Below are positions 53,991 to 64,000 of a stretch of DNA of 64,000 nucleotides, one piece after another (within the stretch, counting starts at the first letter, position 1; the number at the start of each line of letters is the position of its first letter). A program made the translations under genes and the position numbers. The notes beneath the pieces are model-generated. The model ran no database searches. It was given only the letters and a program-made list of their open reading frames with translations, and was not told the origin of the DNA. Source of the stretch: Bolinopsis microptera (Eukaryota > Ctenophora > Tentaculata > Lobata > Bolinopsidae); contig NC_087074.1 in assembly GCF_026151205.1 (NCBI RefSeq), positions 20,447,765 to 20,511,764 of the forward strand. The letters are read 5' to 3'.

Positions 53991-54759
53991 TTCTCTCTAA
54001 ATGAGCTCGCTGTTACGAGCCAGAATCTGCCTGAATTCCTTTAGAAAGTAGACATTGCGATATTTAAATGATTTTGCTGATGTAGTAATCATTACTGATA
54101 TTAGAGATATTACTGATATTAGAGATATTAAGGGGACATACACCAAAAGCTTTTATGCCGTGGCCCTGTTGTTAACTTCATAGACTTTTCCCGATTTCTT
54201 ATTTGATACGGAATATTTAATGAAAATTAGCAACTTACTATCTGCTAATTTAAAGTGACTACCCAATTTATATTTATTCGTGACCACGTAAATACTCTAT
54301 AAAAATGTGGGCCGCTAACTTGCCAATTAGATGGAATATAGTCTCCTCTTCCGAAGGATTACTTATTTGTCGTTCGTATATCGACTTTGTTGTGATATAA
54401 TGTATATGAGCCTTGTATCGGACTTGTCATATATGATCCATATGGGCCTTGTATCGGCCGTATAATGTATTAGTGCCTTTCAATACAAATTAGAACGAGG
54501 CCTTCATGTTATGGAGCCAAGGTTTAGACTGGCTTTTACCCGCTTAAAATATCTCCATCACGATACATAATACTGAAATATGATACATTTACAATAAATT
54601 ATGTAATCACAACATTACAATCAAAAAATGAATTTGTGCTATTATCCTTATAACATCCTAATCGACCACATAATCCCCCAAATCCCCGGCAGCTAAGTTA
54701 GAAATGTAGTTAGTGTGACCTACAGTCCATGACGTATAGTGTGACGTATAGTCCATGAC

Positions 54760-55288
54760 ATGGGCCCTGAGACCGAGTCAGCAGTCTGTAAACCCTCCAA
54801 CATGTTCAGTAAGTTCGTGGGAATAGCAGTTTCGGGCTTAGGAACAGCGGCTGTCTTCGTTATAACAGCCCTGGGGTTCGGTATGTGGCCTGATACGTAC
54901 GCTAAGAACTACTACGTGGTGGCGCTGACTGCGCTGTTTGGCTTCTTTCTCAGAGCTGTGGACTTCCTTGATAGTGTTGGTAGGTTTTTATTCTCATCAT
55001 TATCATTAGTGATAACAGTGCAGTATCATTTGCAAGAAATCAGAATAATCAGAAATTATTTGGAACTCCCAAAAACTGTCTATTATCATTAGTAGCAGGT
55101 TATAACCCAATATTTTAGGAGTATGAGATAGCCTTGGAAATGTTCAGTTCAATATTTTACACGCTATTATTAGCTTTTGTTTGAGCACATTCCACGGAAA
55201 AATTTTTTCAAGCTTCGATTTTTATTTCCTATTTTATTAATTGTATTCTTTACTTCAGGTTCAGCGCAAGTCTCTATTCCGATATTAG
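54760..55288 (+). CDS. candidate membrane protein, 5' exons
   Basis: Exon 54760-54979 starts MGPETESAVCKPSN and has two hydrophobic segments, GIAVSGLGTAAVFVITALGF and YYVVALTALFGFFL, separated by a short polar loop. It ends at GTAGGT in phase 1. A 30-nt exon, 55259-55288, would follow in phase (GSAQVSIPIL) with good AG/GT borders. No family is recognised and the rest of the gene was not found. Confidence 0.4.
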
Positions 55289-55761
55289 GTGAGCAGATAT
55301 TCTTTGTTCTAACAGTGCTCAGTATAACAGACGTTTTGTCTCCCAGAGATTATACCGCATTCTACAATTATTCTTGTCTGGTATTTACAGCATAATAAAG
55401 TTTAATCATTCGATTAAATGCATGGTAGCCACAATAGGTTTACCACCAAATTGGACAGGGTGAGAAAATTCTCTAAACTGTCAAATATTGAAGAATAGAC
55501 TTTATCATGCCTCACTTTATCATGTCTCACATAGTGTGATATAATAAATGGCATTCTCGCCCGCACCCCGCCCTAGGCAATAGGCATGGACAATAATGCA
55601 ACAACCACTAGCGCAGAATACGGTACATACCATGTACTGCATACCAGGTAAAACAACCGTATGTAGAATAACTTTGCGAAGGAACAAAACAATTTGTGGA
55701 GGAGTATTAACTGCCAATTTAATGCGTGCAAACTTTGTATAACATACTGCACTATTAGATT

Positions 55762-55776
55762 GGGGGGGGGGGGGGT

Positions 55777-55816
<40 letters not shown>
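55762..55816. repeat. 55-nt G run
   Basis: 55 plus-strand bases are all G except one T. The run ends in TGTAACTACGATG, a junction reminiscent of the G-capped TIR ends at 33324 and 42845, but I found no partner end. Assembly length is uncertain for such tracts. Confidence 0.9.
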
Positions 55817-55817
<1 letters not shown>

Positions 55818-55929
55818 GTAACTACGATGAAGTCCATGGGTAAAATGATAGTCCTAGCAGGTGGTTGAAGAGGTTGAGGACTGCTGTTTGAGCATGGATC
55901 GTGTTGAGGCTTTGAAGAATTCATTAAAA

Positions 55930-56600
55930 TGTAGATCTTCGGAAACTGCCTTGTCCTTTTTAGTGGCCTTAATGCAAGCACACAGCTCTCCATCTTATAT
56001 CTTGATCCAAAAGCTTGGACAGGTCGTCACAAATGTTGATTTCTGCATCTTTGACTGTAGCATCTGCATCTGAGTCTTTGATTGTTCTTTTTGCCCGTAA
56101 ATTCACATGAAGAAACTTGCAACAAGTTCATCATAACGAAGGCATCAAGACTGGTTGCAAGCGATTTTTGTATTTTAAGAAAGAGCTTGTGAAGTATTTC
56201 CAGTCAGATGTGTTCCCTGTTTTCTATGGTCCTGCAAAGCTTTCTCAAGAACCTCTGTGATGCTTATGTCTGATCATCCTTTCTATATTGTCGCCGTGTG
56301 TCGTAATAAGATCCCCTGAGGTAGCTTGTCCAATGGGGATCTTCCTACTTTTTTTGCTAGAATGTTGAGTGTCTCTTAAGACGGATACATTCACTGTCAA
56401 ACCATGCCATTTTTTGGCTTCATTCCGACTCTCTTTGGGTGCTACCGATATTTATTATATGTCTCGGCCCGTTTCTGACGACTTGAGGCGTTTTTTCTTG
56501 GCAACACTTGTTCGCAACCTGAAGATACAGCTCAACTACTTGGTTGTTAAGGTTAAGAACGTCTTGAGGTGTTTTGCATGAACTTGTATCCAGAGTTTCC
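55930..56600 (-). pseudogene. degenerate LINE ORF2 fragment
   Basis: On the minus strand, scattered over frames, are words typical of the linker between LINE endonuclease and RT: a WHG-L-DSEC-RL-like stretch, a KKSRK/AKKVGRSPLDKL segment and a helical run after it. Many stops and shifts are present. The call rests on weak pattern memory. Confidence 0.3.
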
Positions 56601-56981
56601 GTCTTTTTTCCTTTATACTAGGGGTCTCCCATAGCTAGCAAGAATTTGAGTCCAGCATTATCCTCACATGGCCATTGTGTGCTTCCTAGGGCGCGTCCTC
56701 GAGGCACGCAGTCTTTCTTCTGAAAGGGTTCTATTTATGTGGTCTCAGGCTAAGTGTTGTGACAAGAGGTTTGTGATCGTGAATTTGTTCAAATCAAGGA
56801 CTCTAAAACTCTTAACGATCGCTTTTTTAATGTCAGTCTCCTACAGCAACATAGTCACAACGCTAGCTCCGCCATAATTCAACCGATGTGAATTCGCCCT
56901 AAGGAATCGCCAAGTACGCTGCCGTTTAGATGTTTAGATTTGCACAGGCCAGAAAGTCCAAGGAGTAACTTTCGCTCAGGA

Positions 56982-59900
56982 TTATCCACTGGTCCATGCT
57001 ATATAATGTCGTATTACTATTGATGCCTTGACAAAATTATAACCATAACGATAACCAGTACACAACGCTTCATCAAGACAACCGTGATCTTCACAAAATC
57101 CATTGCATGTAGTAAAATCACCAATAAAATCCGATGGCACAATAAGATCTAATGGCACATCGAGACCGGGTAATGAGTACTTCAAAGTGAAAATTGTAGG
57201 TGTTACCATCCCAACCTCTTTCGAAAACTTTGTGTCACAAAATGGTTCTGAAATGTTTGATCCTGAACACAATGTTTGAGGCGTTGGGTACCAACTTGAT
57301 ATCCTCGAGGATCGTCGGAACAGATCTCTGTAACACTATCTGAACCTCTTGTGCCGAAGCCCTCTGCTGATTTCACTGGTAAATATACGTAATATTTTGA
57401 GGAATCGAGGCATTCAATAATTTCAAAATATGCATCTTGTTGACAAACATTTCTCAGAAATCGATTACTTCGGCAATGGTACACACTTCTGAAATAAATG
57501 GTATGAGAAATAGAGATATCAACGTTGTTTTAAAACCAATGTGCACTGTACAGTGATAATCTTATTCGATCGTTATAAAAGTGAAAATAAGAATGAGCTG
57601 AAAATCAGTGTCGAATTTCCAATGTTACATTCATTTAGCATATTTCTTAATCAAATGAAATATGCTAAGATAAATGTGACACATTGAGGACTTACCGGGC
57701 TGTATATTGCAAAGAATTCCCAATGTATAAAAGATTATATTGTATTATAACCCTTTCTGATATCCAAGGAATAAGAACAGGTTATCGAAATCGTGACACG
57801 GGGGGGTGGTGGCCGTTTTAGTTCATCACAAGCAATATTTTCATCGCTTTAGTATTATTCTATTTGATTTTGCAAAGCCACTTTACGCCGTGTTTATTCT
57901 TTAGATTTTCTTGTACATCATCAATAGCACTGCTCCTTTATTTAAAATTGTGAGGACATTATGTGCAAAGCTAAATGAAAATGTAATTTTTTTTTTTGTC
58001 ACCGTGCAGTGACAATCTTATTCGATCGTTATAAAGGTGAAAATAAGAATAAGCTGAAAATCAGTGTCGAATTTCCAATGTTATATTCATTTATGCTAAG
58101 ATAAATGTGACACATTGAGGACTTACCGGGCTGTATATTGCAAAGAAGTCCCAATGTATAAAGATTATATTTATTATAACCCTTTCTGATATCCAAGGAA
58201 TAAGAACAGTTATCGAAATCGAAATCAGTTTTAGTTTCATCACAAGCAATATTTGTCATAGCTTTAGTATTATCTAGTCGATTTCGCAAAGCCCACTTAT
58301 CGTCGTGGTTTTCTTTAGATTTTTCTTGTACATCATCTAATACACTGTTCCTGTATTTAGAATTTGAGGACATTATGTGCAAAACTAAATTAAAATGTAA
58401 CTTTAATTACATTATGTTGGAGCAGTTTTTAATGGAGCGTTCAAGTATTACGTCAGCAACCGAGGGGAGAAATGCCGACGGGGGGAGGGGATGGCCTTGG
58501 AGTTGGCCTTCATGACTTCAAGAAAAATACCTGAATTTGGGCCAACAATCAACATATTATTTTGGAGTTGAGGCTTCCCTTTTGAGATGCGATCTCGGGA
58601 GGCATGCCTCCCCAGTTCAGCTCAGAAGCGGTCAGCCTCCCTTGAGGGTGGGCAAAAAGTCTGTACCCATACGTTGGGTCTAGTATCAGCTAGAATTAGT
58701 ACGGTTATAAAATTTATCGAGGCAACCAATAGACTATTAAAGGAGGATCTTTTCGAGGATCCCATTAACCACTAATACATCTAGGACATCTTGCAGTTTA
58801 CTAGGCATTGACCGTCCCTGGAAGTCCCTGTCTCCCCATCGTTAACCCGTAAGGGGTTGCACCAGGGGCGGTAGTAACAGAACTTCAAGACTCTCGGAGT
58901 CTGTTGTCGATATCTATGTATAATATATTTATGGTATATAATTTGGGAGTCTCTCTCTCCAGCAGCAGGAGTTGGAGAATGGGGACGCGTTGTGAAAGCC
59001 ACCGCAGGGAAGGCTTACAGTCGACGCCGACCAATCAAAAGAAGATGTTGGAGCAGTTTTTAATGGAGCGTTCAAATATTACGTCAGCAACCGAGGGGGA
59101 TGCTGACGGGGGGAGGGGATGGCCTTGGAGTTGGCTTCATGACGTCAAGAAAAATACCTGAATCTTAGCCAACAATCGACATATTATTTTGGAGTTGAGG
59201 CTTCCCCTTTGAGATGCAATCTCAGGAGGCTTGCCTGTCTTCAGGTATGTATCGAGAATGACTCGGGCCGAATTTTCAATTTTGTTCAGAGTTTTAAAGG
59301 AAACCACTTTTCTCTACGTTTCACGCTACCTTGGTCATTATCAGTTGAAAATATTTCTGGTCTGGGGCAAATGCTGACGTAATTATTATTGCCTATTGCT
59401 GACATGGGGGGGGGGGGGTGAAAATGACCAAATACTCGCTGACTTAATACGTGAACACTCCCCAATTTTAAATTGAGATTTATCGCTGAAATTTAAAATA
59501 TAACATGCTTATGGTTAATGGAGGCTGTATTTTGGAACATCTTGGGTAGCGTGAAGAAGCAAAATGTAACGTTTTGCCTGTGATCAAGATTATGGAATCA
59601 ACTCGCAAACTCAAAATTTGCTCGTTAATTTACAACCTCACTATTCACTTATCAATAATCCAATTCTAATCAAAATTATACTAAATCAAAAGCTTCCCCG
59701 CTTTCACAGACACACATGCAGTTTGGCATCGTCACAAAATTTGTGAATATTAAGCACTAAAATAGTTATAAATGAAGTGTTACTTACCAGGCTTCTGTTG
59801 CATCCAACAAATACGATTTATCTAAAGCAAACCAATCCTCAGCATGGTTATAACCAAGCTTCTTGCAGATAGCATTTGCTTTGTAGTCTGAGAAGCCCAA

Positions 59901-62900
59901 AAGGGAGACGGTTGCAGTCTGAAAACAAAAACAGATGTAAATATGGTCATATTTATAAGTTATGTATCACAGATCCTCATACTCGAACTTTATTTACTGT
60001 ATTACCTTAAATTATTATAGACGATCTTCTTTTATTTTCGTGAAATTGTAAACGGTTAAATTTTATTATTTTTAAATGATTCAGTTTTGATAATTTTATT
60101 TATTCATTTATTCATTCTTGTATAGCCAAGACGAGTCCGTTAGTGTTCTCTCTGGTAATTTCATGTTTAATCCTTTAATCCTGTTTAATCCAGATACTGT
60201 TGTTCGACTGTGCTTACCCATGGAAAAGAACTATGCGGAAGCGCAGTTTGTGCTGACAAAAACAATGTTTTGATTGACAATTTCATAATTAATTATAAAC
60301 ATTGTTGGCGGTGTAAATTATTTTCACTGTATTTCCAGTAAGTATTATGCACAGATCTGTGTCAGGTTGCATAAACAATAAACATAGGATTGCATTGAAA
60401 TATACACGATTTTCCATCACGGATCGGGAAATTGAGCGGCCATCCACAAAAGAAAAGCGGCCGCATACCTTTTTATTCCTTGAACTAGTGTAAATTTATT
60501 AAAGACGGAGCCATTATAGTTGCTTCCAGAAAGACAGCTTCAATAATTATGTGGAAACACAGTTTGTGCTTTAAAAAACAATGTTTTGATTGACAATTTC
60601 ACAAATTGAAAATTCATTTGCAATCTATCCAATGTTTTTGGATGCATATTGTTATTTCTTGAACTGTGTGTAGTTAAACACAGAGCCTTTATAGTTACTT
60701 CCAGAAAGACAGTTACAATAATACAATATATAAACGAATTAGTAGTCAGACCCGGTTTAGCGCTTTCGCCAAAACTACGCCGGCGCTTCCATTACTCAGT
60801 TTACCGTCTGTCCCGTAAAGAGCAAACTGGACTTCATCTGCAATAATAGATAATTATGTATTAATATAATTATGTAATAATACGATTACGATTATCAACT
60901 TATCAAGTACGCAGGATTTAATTTTTCAATTAAAACACATTAAGACTTTTCCAGTCTGATCAGTTAATTTGGTATAATATATTTACCATTTATTCCTAAA
61001 TTGAAATTATGTCAGTGAAAAGTTATGCTACACTTACAAGGACATTTGTGTACATCGCAGGTCTGGTATTCGAAATTGCTCCCTTCACAATTTGAACTGT
61101 TCACAGATATGGATCCAGGTCTACTTTTAATTTGACACAGCCTAAATCTGGAACGAGTGCCTTCTCCACAGACGGCCGAACAATCTGACCAGCTGTAGAA
61201 ATCAGACCAAGAAAATCTTTCACGACCTTGAGCATTGCCTACCGTAAAGTAGACATTTTTCTAAGACAATAGAGAAGCTGACCCTGCCTCACATATTCAA
61301 CCACTTGCCATAATATAAATACAAACAATCAAATAAAGTTTAATAAATAAGTATATACAATCACCATAGGATATTTCCTCAATTTTATTTATAGTTAACT
61401 AATTCTTGGTTTAAGCTCTTATCTTATTTATGATTTAAGGATTGTAAAATAACATTGTTAAATTGAATGTTTGCGATAGGCCTTATAGAATAAAGATAGT
61501 TCATGCATAGTTCTAGTTGTCCAACTATGCCTGACTCTCTCACTCAATTTTAAAATTTCGCTTAATATAAACACACGATAGTGACGGTTGGGGGCGAAGT
61601 GGGCCAAATATTTAACTTAAACAAACCTTCACATCCATCTTCGTCTGATCCATCAGTACAGTGTACAATTCCGTCACAGTACAAAGCATTTGGTACACAC
61701 TTACTGTAAACATCTCTACATCTTATCAGTCCATCTTCTACACACGCTGATTGAAAATCAAATCAAAATTTAGTACGGTTAACAGTTTCAAAATACAATA
61801 CGAAATATTAACTAGGTCGTAGAATTATTAGTATCATGTATATCGTGCAATTGTAAACAACGTGACTTGTGTGGTTATTGTGGTTAACTCACAATCATAC
61901 AACCACATTGACCTAATAAATGTTTATGAACAAATTTAGTTGTCAAACGAGGCCCGATTCTCTCATACAATTTTAAAATGTCGTGTAATTTAAACACACA
62001 GTTGGGGCCAATCAACCAAAATTTAGTCGGGTTAACACAATCTTTGGACTCTGAGTCTGACCGAACTGGTTTTAAATTATCACAACGAAATACTATATGA
62101 AATATTAAAAAGGCCGTATAGAATTATTAATACCCTGTGTATCGTGCAATCGTAAAAGAACATGAATCATGTGATTAATGTAATTAACTTACAATAATCG
62201 ACCATATTTCCCTTCTATGCCTGACTCTCTCACTCAATTTTATAATACCTCCTCTTCTTCGTGCCCGCTGTCGGGAATTATCGCGCTCAGCACTCAGTAG
62301 CGGTGGTATTATAGTATTATAATTTTGTGTTATTTAATACATGTCAAACAAATATTGATAATTCAAACAAACCGTCACAACCAGCTTCGTCTGATCCATC
62401 ATTACAGTCTTCTTTTCCGTCACAAAAATCATCATTTCTGAAACAACCGTCACCGTCTGCACAATTTATGGAGAACCCACAATCTGGACAAAAGCAAGAA
62501 TTATACAAAATATTGTGGAGTAAAAGAACCGACTGTTGATCGTCGAGATTGTTTTATAAGAGCTGAAGATATATGTGCTACCCGTGCGTTAAACGTGCGG
62601 TTCTTTCAACTGTGTGTTAACCATATTTAAACTGTGTCTTAACGGTGCCTAAACTGTGTCTTAACCGTTCCTTAATTTTGTTTTAACCGTGCATTAACCT
62701 TGCGTTATCGACAGATCTAACGAATTGCCAATTTTAAAACTATGTATTTTAAATTTAAGTCGAATTGATTAAAAAGTTTTAATTTTAAATTTGATGGTAT
62801 AAATTTTGTTTATTGTGACAGTAAAGCAAAAAGGATCGCTCACCTATCTCGTGACTCAAATGAAATAGCCAACACATGAGAGCACCAACAATTAAATTCA

Positions 62901-62901
62901 T
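56982..62901 (-). CDS. secreted LDLa-LDLa-TSP1-SRCR-like protein
   Basis: Minus-strand exons: 62844-62901 (signal peptide MNLIVGALMCWLFHLSH, ATG 62899-62901), 62373-62483 (LDLa, six Cys, DGSDEAGC), 61627-61746 (LDLa, six Cys, DGSDEDGC), 61038-61238 (TSP1, YSWSDCSAVCGEGT, six Cys), 60752-60837, 59788-59918 and 58127-58350 (together SRCR-like: GVVLAKALN, NAICKKLGY, LGLLC). All junctions are in phase, and the module exons are phase 1-1. Cys-rich frames at 57203-57484 and 56982-57272 on the same strand probably continue the protein, but they overlap in different frames and do not join exon 7 in phase, so a shift, a missed exon or an error lies there. The protein is likely an adhesion or recognition molecule. 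Confidence 0.75.
57560..57960 (-). pseudogene. decayed duplicate of SRCR-like exon 7
   Basis: This stretch is a diverged tandem copy of 58010-58400, including the exon 58127-58350 and its donor ACTTACCGGG. Small indels and a GGGGGGG insertion (57800) break the frame. It lies in the intron downstream of the intact exon. Confidence 0.75.
58421..59250. repeat. direct repeat of about 195 bp flanking a mariner-like fragment
   Basis: 58421-58640 recurs at 59046-59240 (GTTTTTAATGGAGCGTTCAA, GGGGAGGGGATGGCCTTGGA). The segment between begins with GGGTGGGCAAAAAGTC and CCCATACGTTGGGTC, a diverged mariner-type end like those at 29632. It sits in an SRCR-gene intron. Confidence 0.75.
61495..62250. repeat. 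tandemly duplicated intron blocks around LDLa exons
   Basis: Words such as ATGCCTGACTCTCTCACTC, AATTTTAAAATTTCG, GAATTATTAGTATCATGTAT and TATCGTGCAATTGTAAA recur two or three times with drift. They suggest that the LDLa exon and its introns were duplicated as a unit of several hundred bp and that one middle copy lost its exon. Confidence 0.65.
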
Positions 62902-64000
62902 TCAACTAAAAGAGAAGATATGTAAAATGAAATTTTAGAACATTTAGAACATTTGAATATAATTTGAAACATTACAGAAATGTTGTACAAATCGCTCAAA
63001 CACACACACTAGGTTTTAATTCGGTAAAGTTCCATTCGAAAATTAAATGATTCTCAAAATGTAGGTGTCTAATGAAAATGTGATACTGTGTGACAAAGTT
63101 AAGAATGTCGTAGTGAAAGAGAGTTAACTGTCGATAAATTCATGTGAGGTACTATCGAAGTTCAAAATGTTGAGATGGGTGACATGATAATGACTGATAA
63201 GAAAAAGTTTTCATGTCAACTGTGCCATATAATCCATAACAGTGTGATGACTGTCAAAGTGTCGACCACTAGGTACTTAGACGAACAAGTGTACCCGAGG
63301 TGTTCTGAGAGAAAAAGGGGGCAGGCTCGGGAACACGAACGCGCGCTAGTCGCTAGGGCAAAAAAGTGAAATGCACAGTAAGCAAGTTAAAAACAGGAAA
63401 ATTAAAATGCCGCTTGGGCCAAATGCAGTGAGCCAGTACGGTACGGTCGTAGGAGCAAGTGGCTCTGAAGACTAAAACTTGTGAGACTGATGAGGCTGAT
63501 GCTGAAAAAGAAGACTAAAAGAGGGGGAAGCAAAGGAGAAGGAAAGGATGCAGGGGGACAAGAAAAAAAGAAACAAGAGTGGAGACAAACCACCTGCTGA
63601 GGTCTGGCTAAAATCAGAATGCAGTGAGCGGCCCGTGTAACATAATCGTCCGTGGCAGTCTACCCCGTACGCAGACTACGGTCCAAGATTTCAGGCGCCA
63701 GAATACACCTTTTGGTGCAGAGCTGGTCACGACCAGGGTCCTCTCGGATACCCCGTCTCGGAGGTCGGGCCAATGGAGCGATCCATTGCTGTACTAACAA
63801 CCATTGTAACCCTATCACTCTGAAGGCCCCACAGTTCCTACATGGACGCACGGCCGGAAGCCCATGTAGGGACGGAAAGTCCCAAGAGTCGCTCATAGCA
63901 TCCGTCACAGATCCAAAGCAGAAGGAGAAGGAAAGAAAGAACGAGAAAAGCAGAAGAGAGCTGAAGGACTACTTTCCATCTTCATCACGAAGGCTGTCTT
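62902..64000. other. upstream flank and GC-richer terminal region
   Basis: Upstream of the signal-peptide exon there is no gene I can support. 63400-64000 is GC-richer and purine-rich, then has ordinary-complexity sequence (63660-63908) that looks repeat-derived, possibly a LINE 5' region. No motif is firm. Confidence 0.3.

Noticed and set aside
63660-63908. 82-residue minus frame
   Set aside because: The region looks repeat-derived; no motif or partner copy in the window supports a gene.

Overview
The window is nuclear DNA of an invertebrate animal. Every host gene is split by GT-AG introns except one. Animal protein modules are present (LDL-receptor class A, thrombospondin type 1, SRCR-like, CCP-like, CXXC and PHD zinc fingers). 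Much of the sequence is AT-rich intron, minisatellite and transposon. I cannot name the species; a marine, possibly early-branching lineage is a guess. Exon structures were assembled by hand from splice sites, reading-frame phase and remembered family sequences. No search or computation was run.

Layout. 0.3-3.5 kb (minus): N-terminal part of MMS19, the Fe-S targeting scaffold, running off the left edge. 4.1-5.9 kb (minus): a possible 54-residue microprotein and a complete mitochondrial ribosomal protein mL54 gene. 7-13.8 kb: a three-level transposon nest, in which an inverted-repeat element holds a LINE with PHD fingers and a restriction-like endonuclease, and that LINE holds a 5'-truncated CR1/L2-like LINE. 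15.4-39.8 kb (minus): one host gene of at least eleven exons coding for a CXXC and PHD zinc-finger chromatin protein. Its intron of about 15.5 kb (22911-38442) carries a LINE split by a second LINE, a nested plus-strand gene for a secreted protein, duplicated CCP exons, a near-perfect 63-bp hairpin, a G-capped TIR element with a GGA-rich core, and an ORF1-only retroelement. 40.2-46.9 kb: a TIR element with a 23-bp minisatellite core, then a second G-capped TIR element (8-bp target duplication) containing a degenerate FLYWCH/MULE transposase. 47.05-48.85 kb (plus): an intronless, GC-richer gene for a HypX/HoxX-type protein (formyltransferase plus enoyl-CoA hydratase), a family known from bacteria with [NiFe]-hydrogenases; this is the most surprising gene here. 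48.9-55.8 kb: minisatellites, two exons of an unidentified gene, a hAT-like MITE, a candidate membrane protein and a 55-nt G run. 57-62.9 kb (minus): a secreted LDLa-LDLa-TSP1-SRCR-like gene with its signal-peptide exon.

The host genes do not form an operon or an obvious pathway. The strongest structural themes are nested insertions with readable target-site duplications, transposons built around minisatellite cores or capped by G runs, and retroelement proteins carrying PHD fingers.
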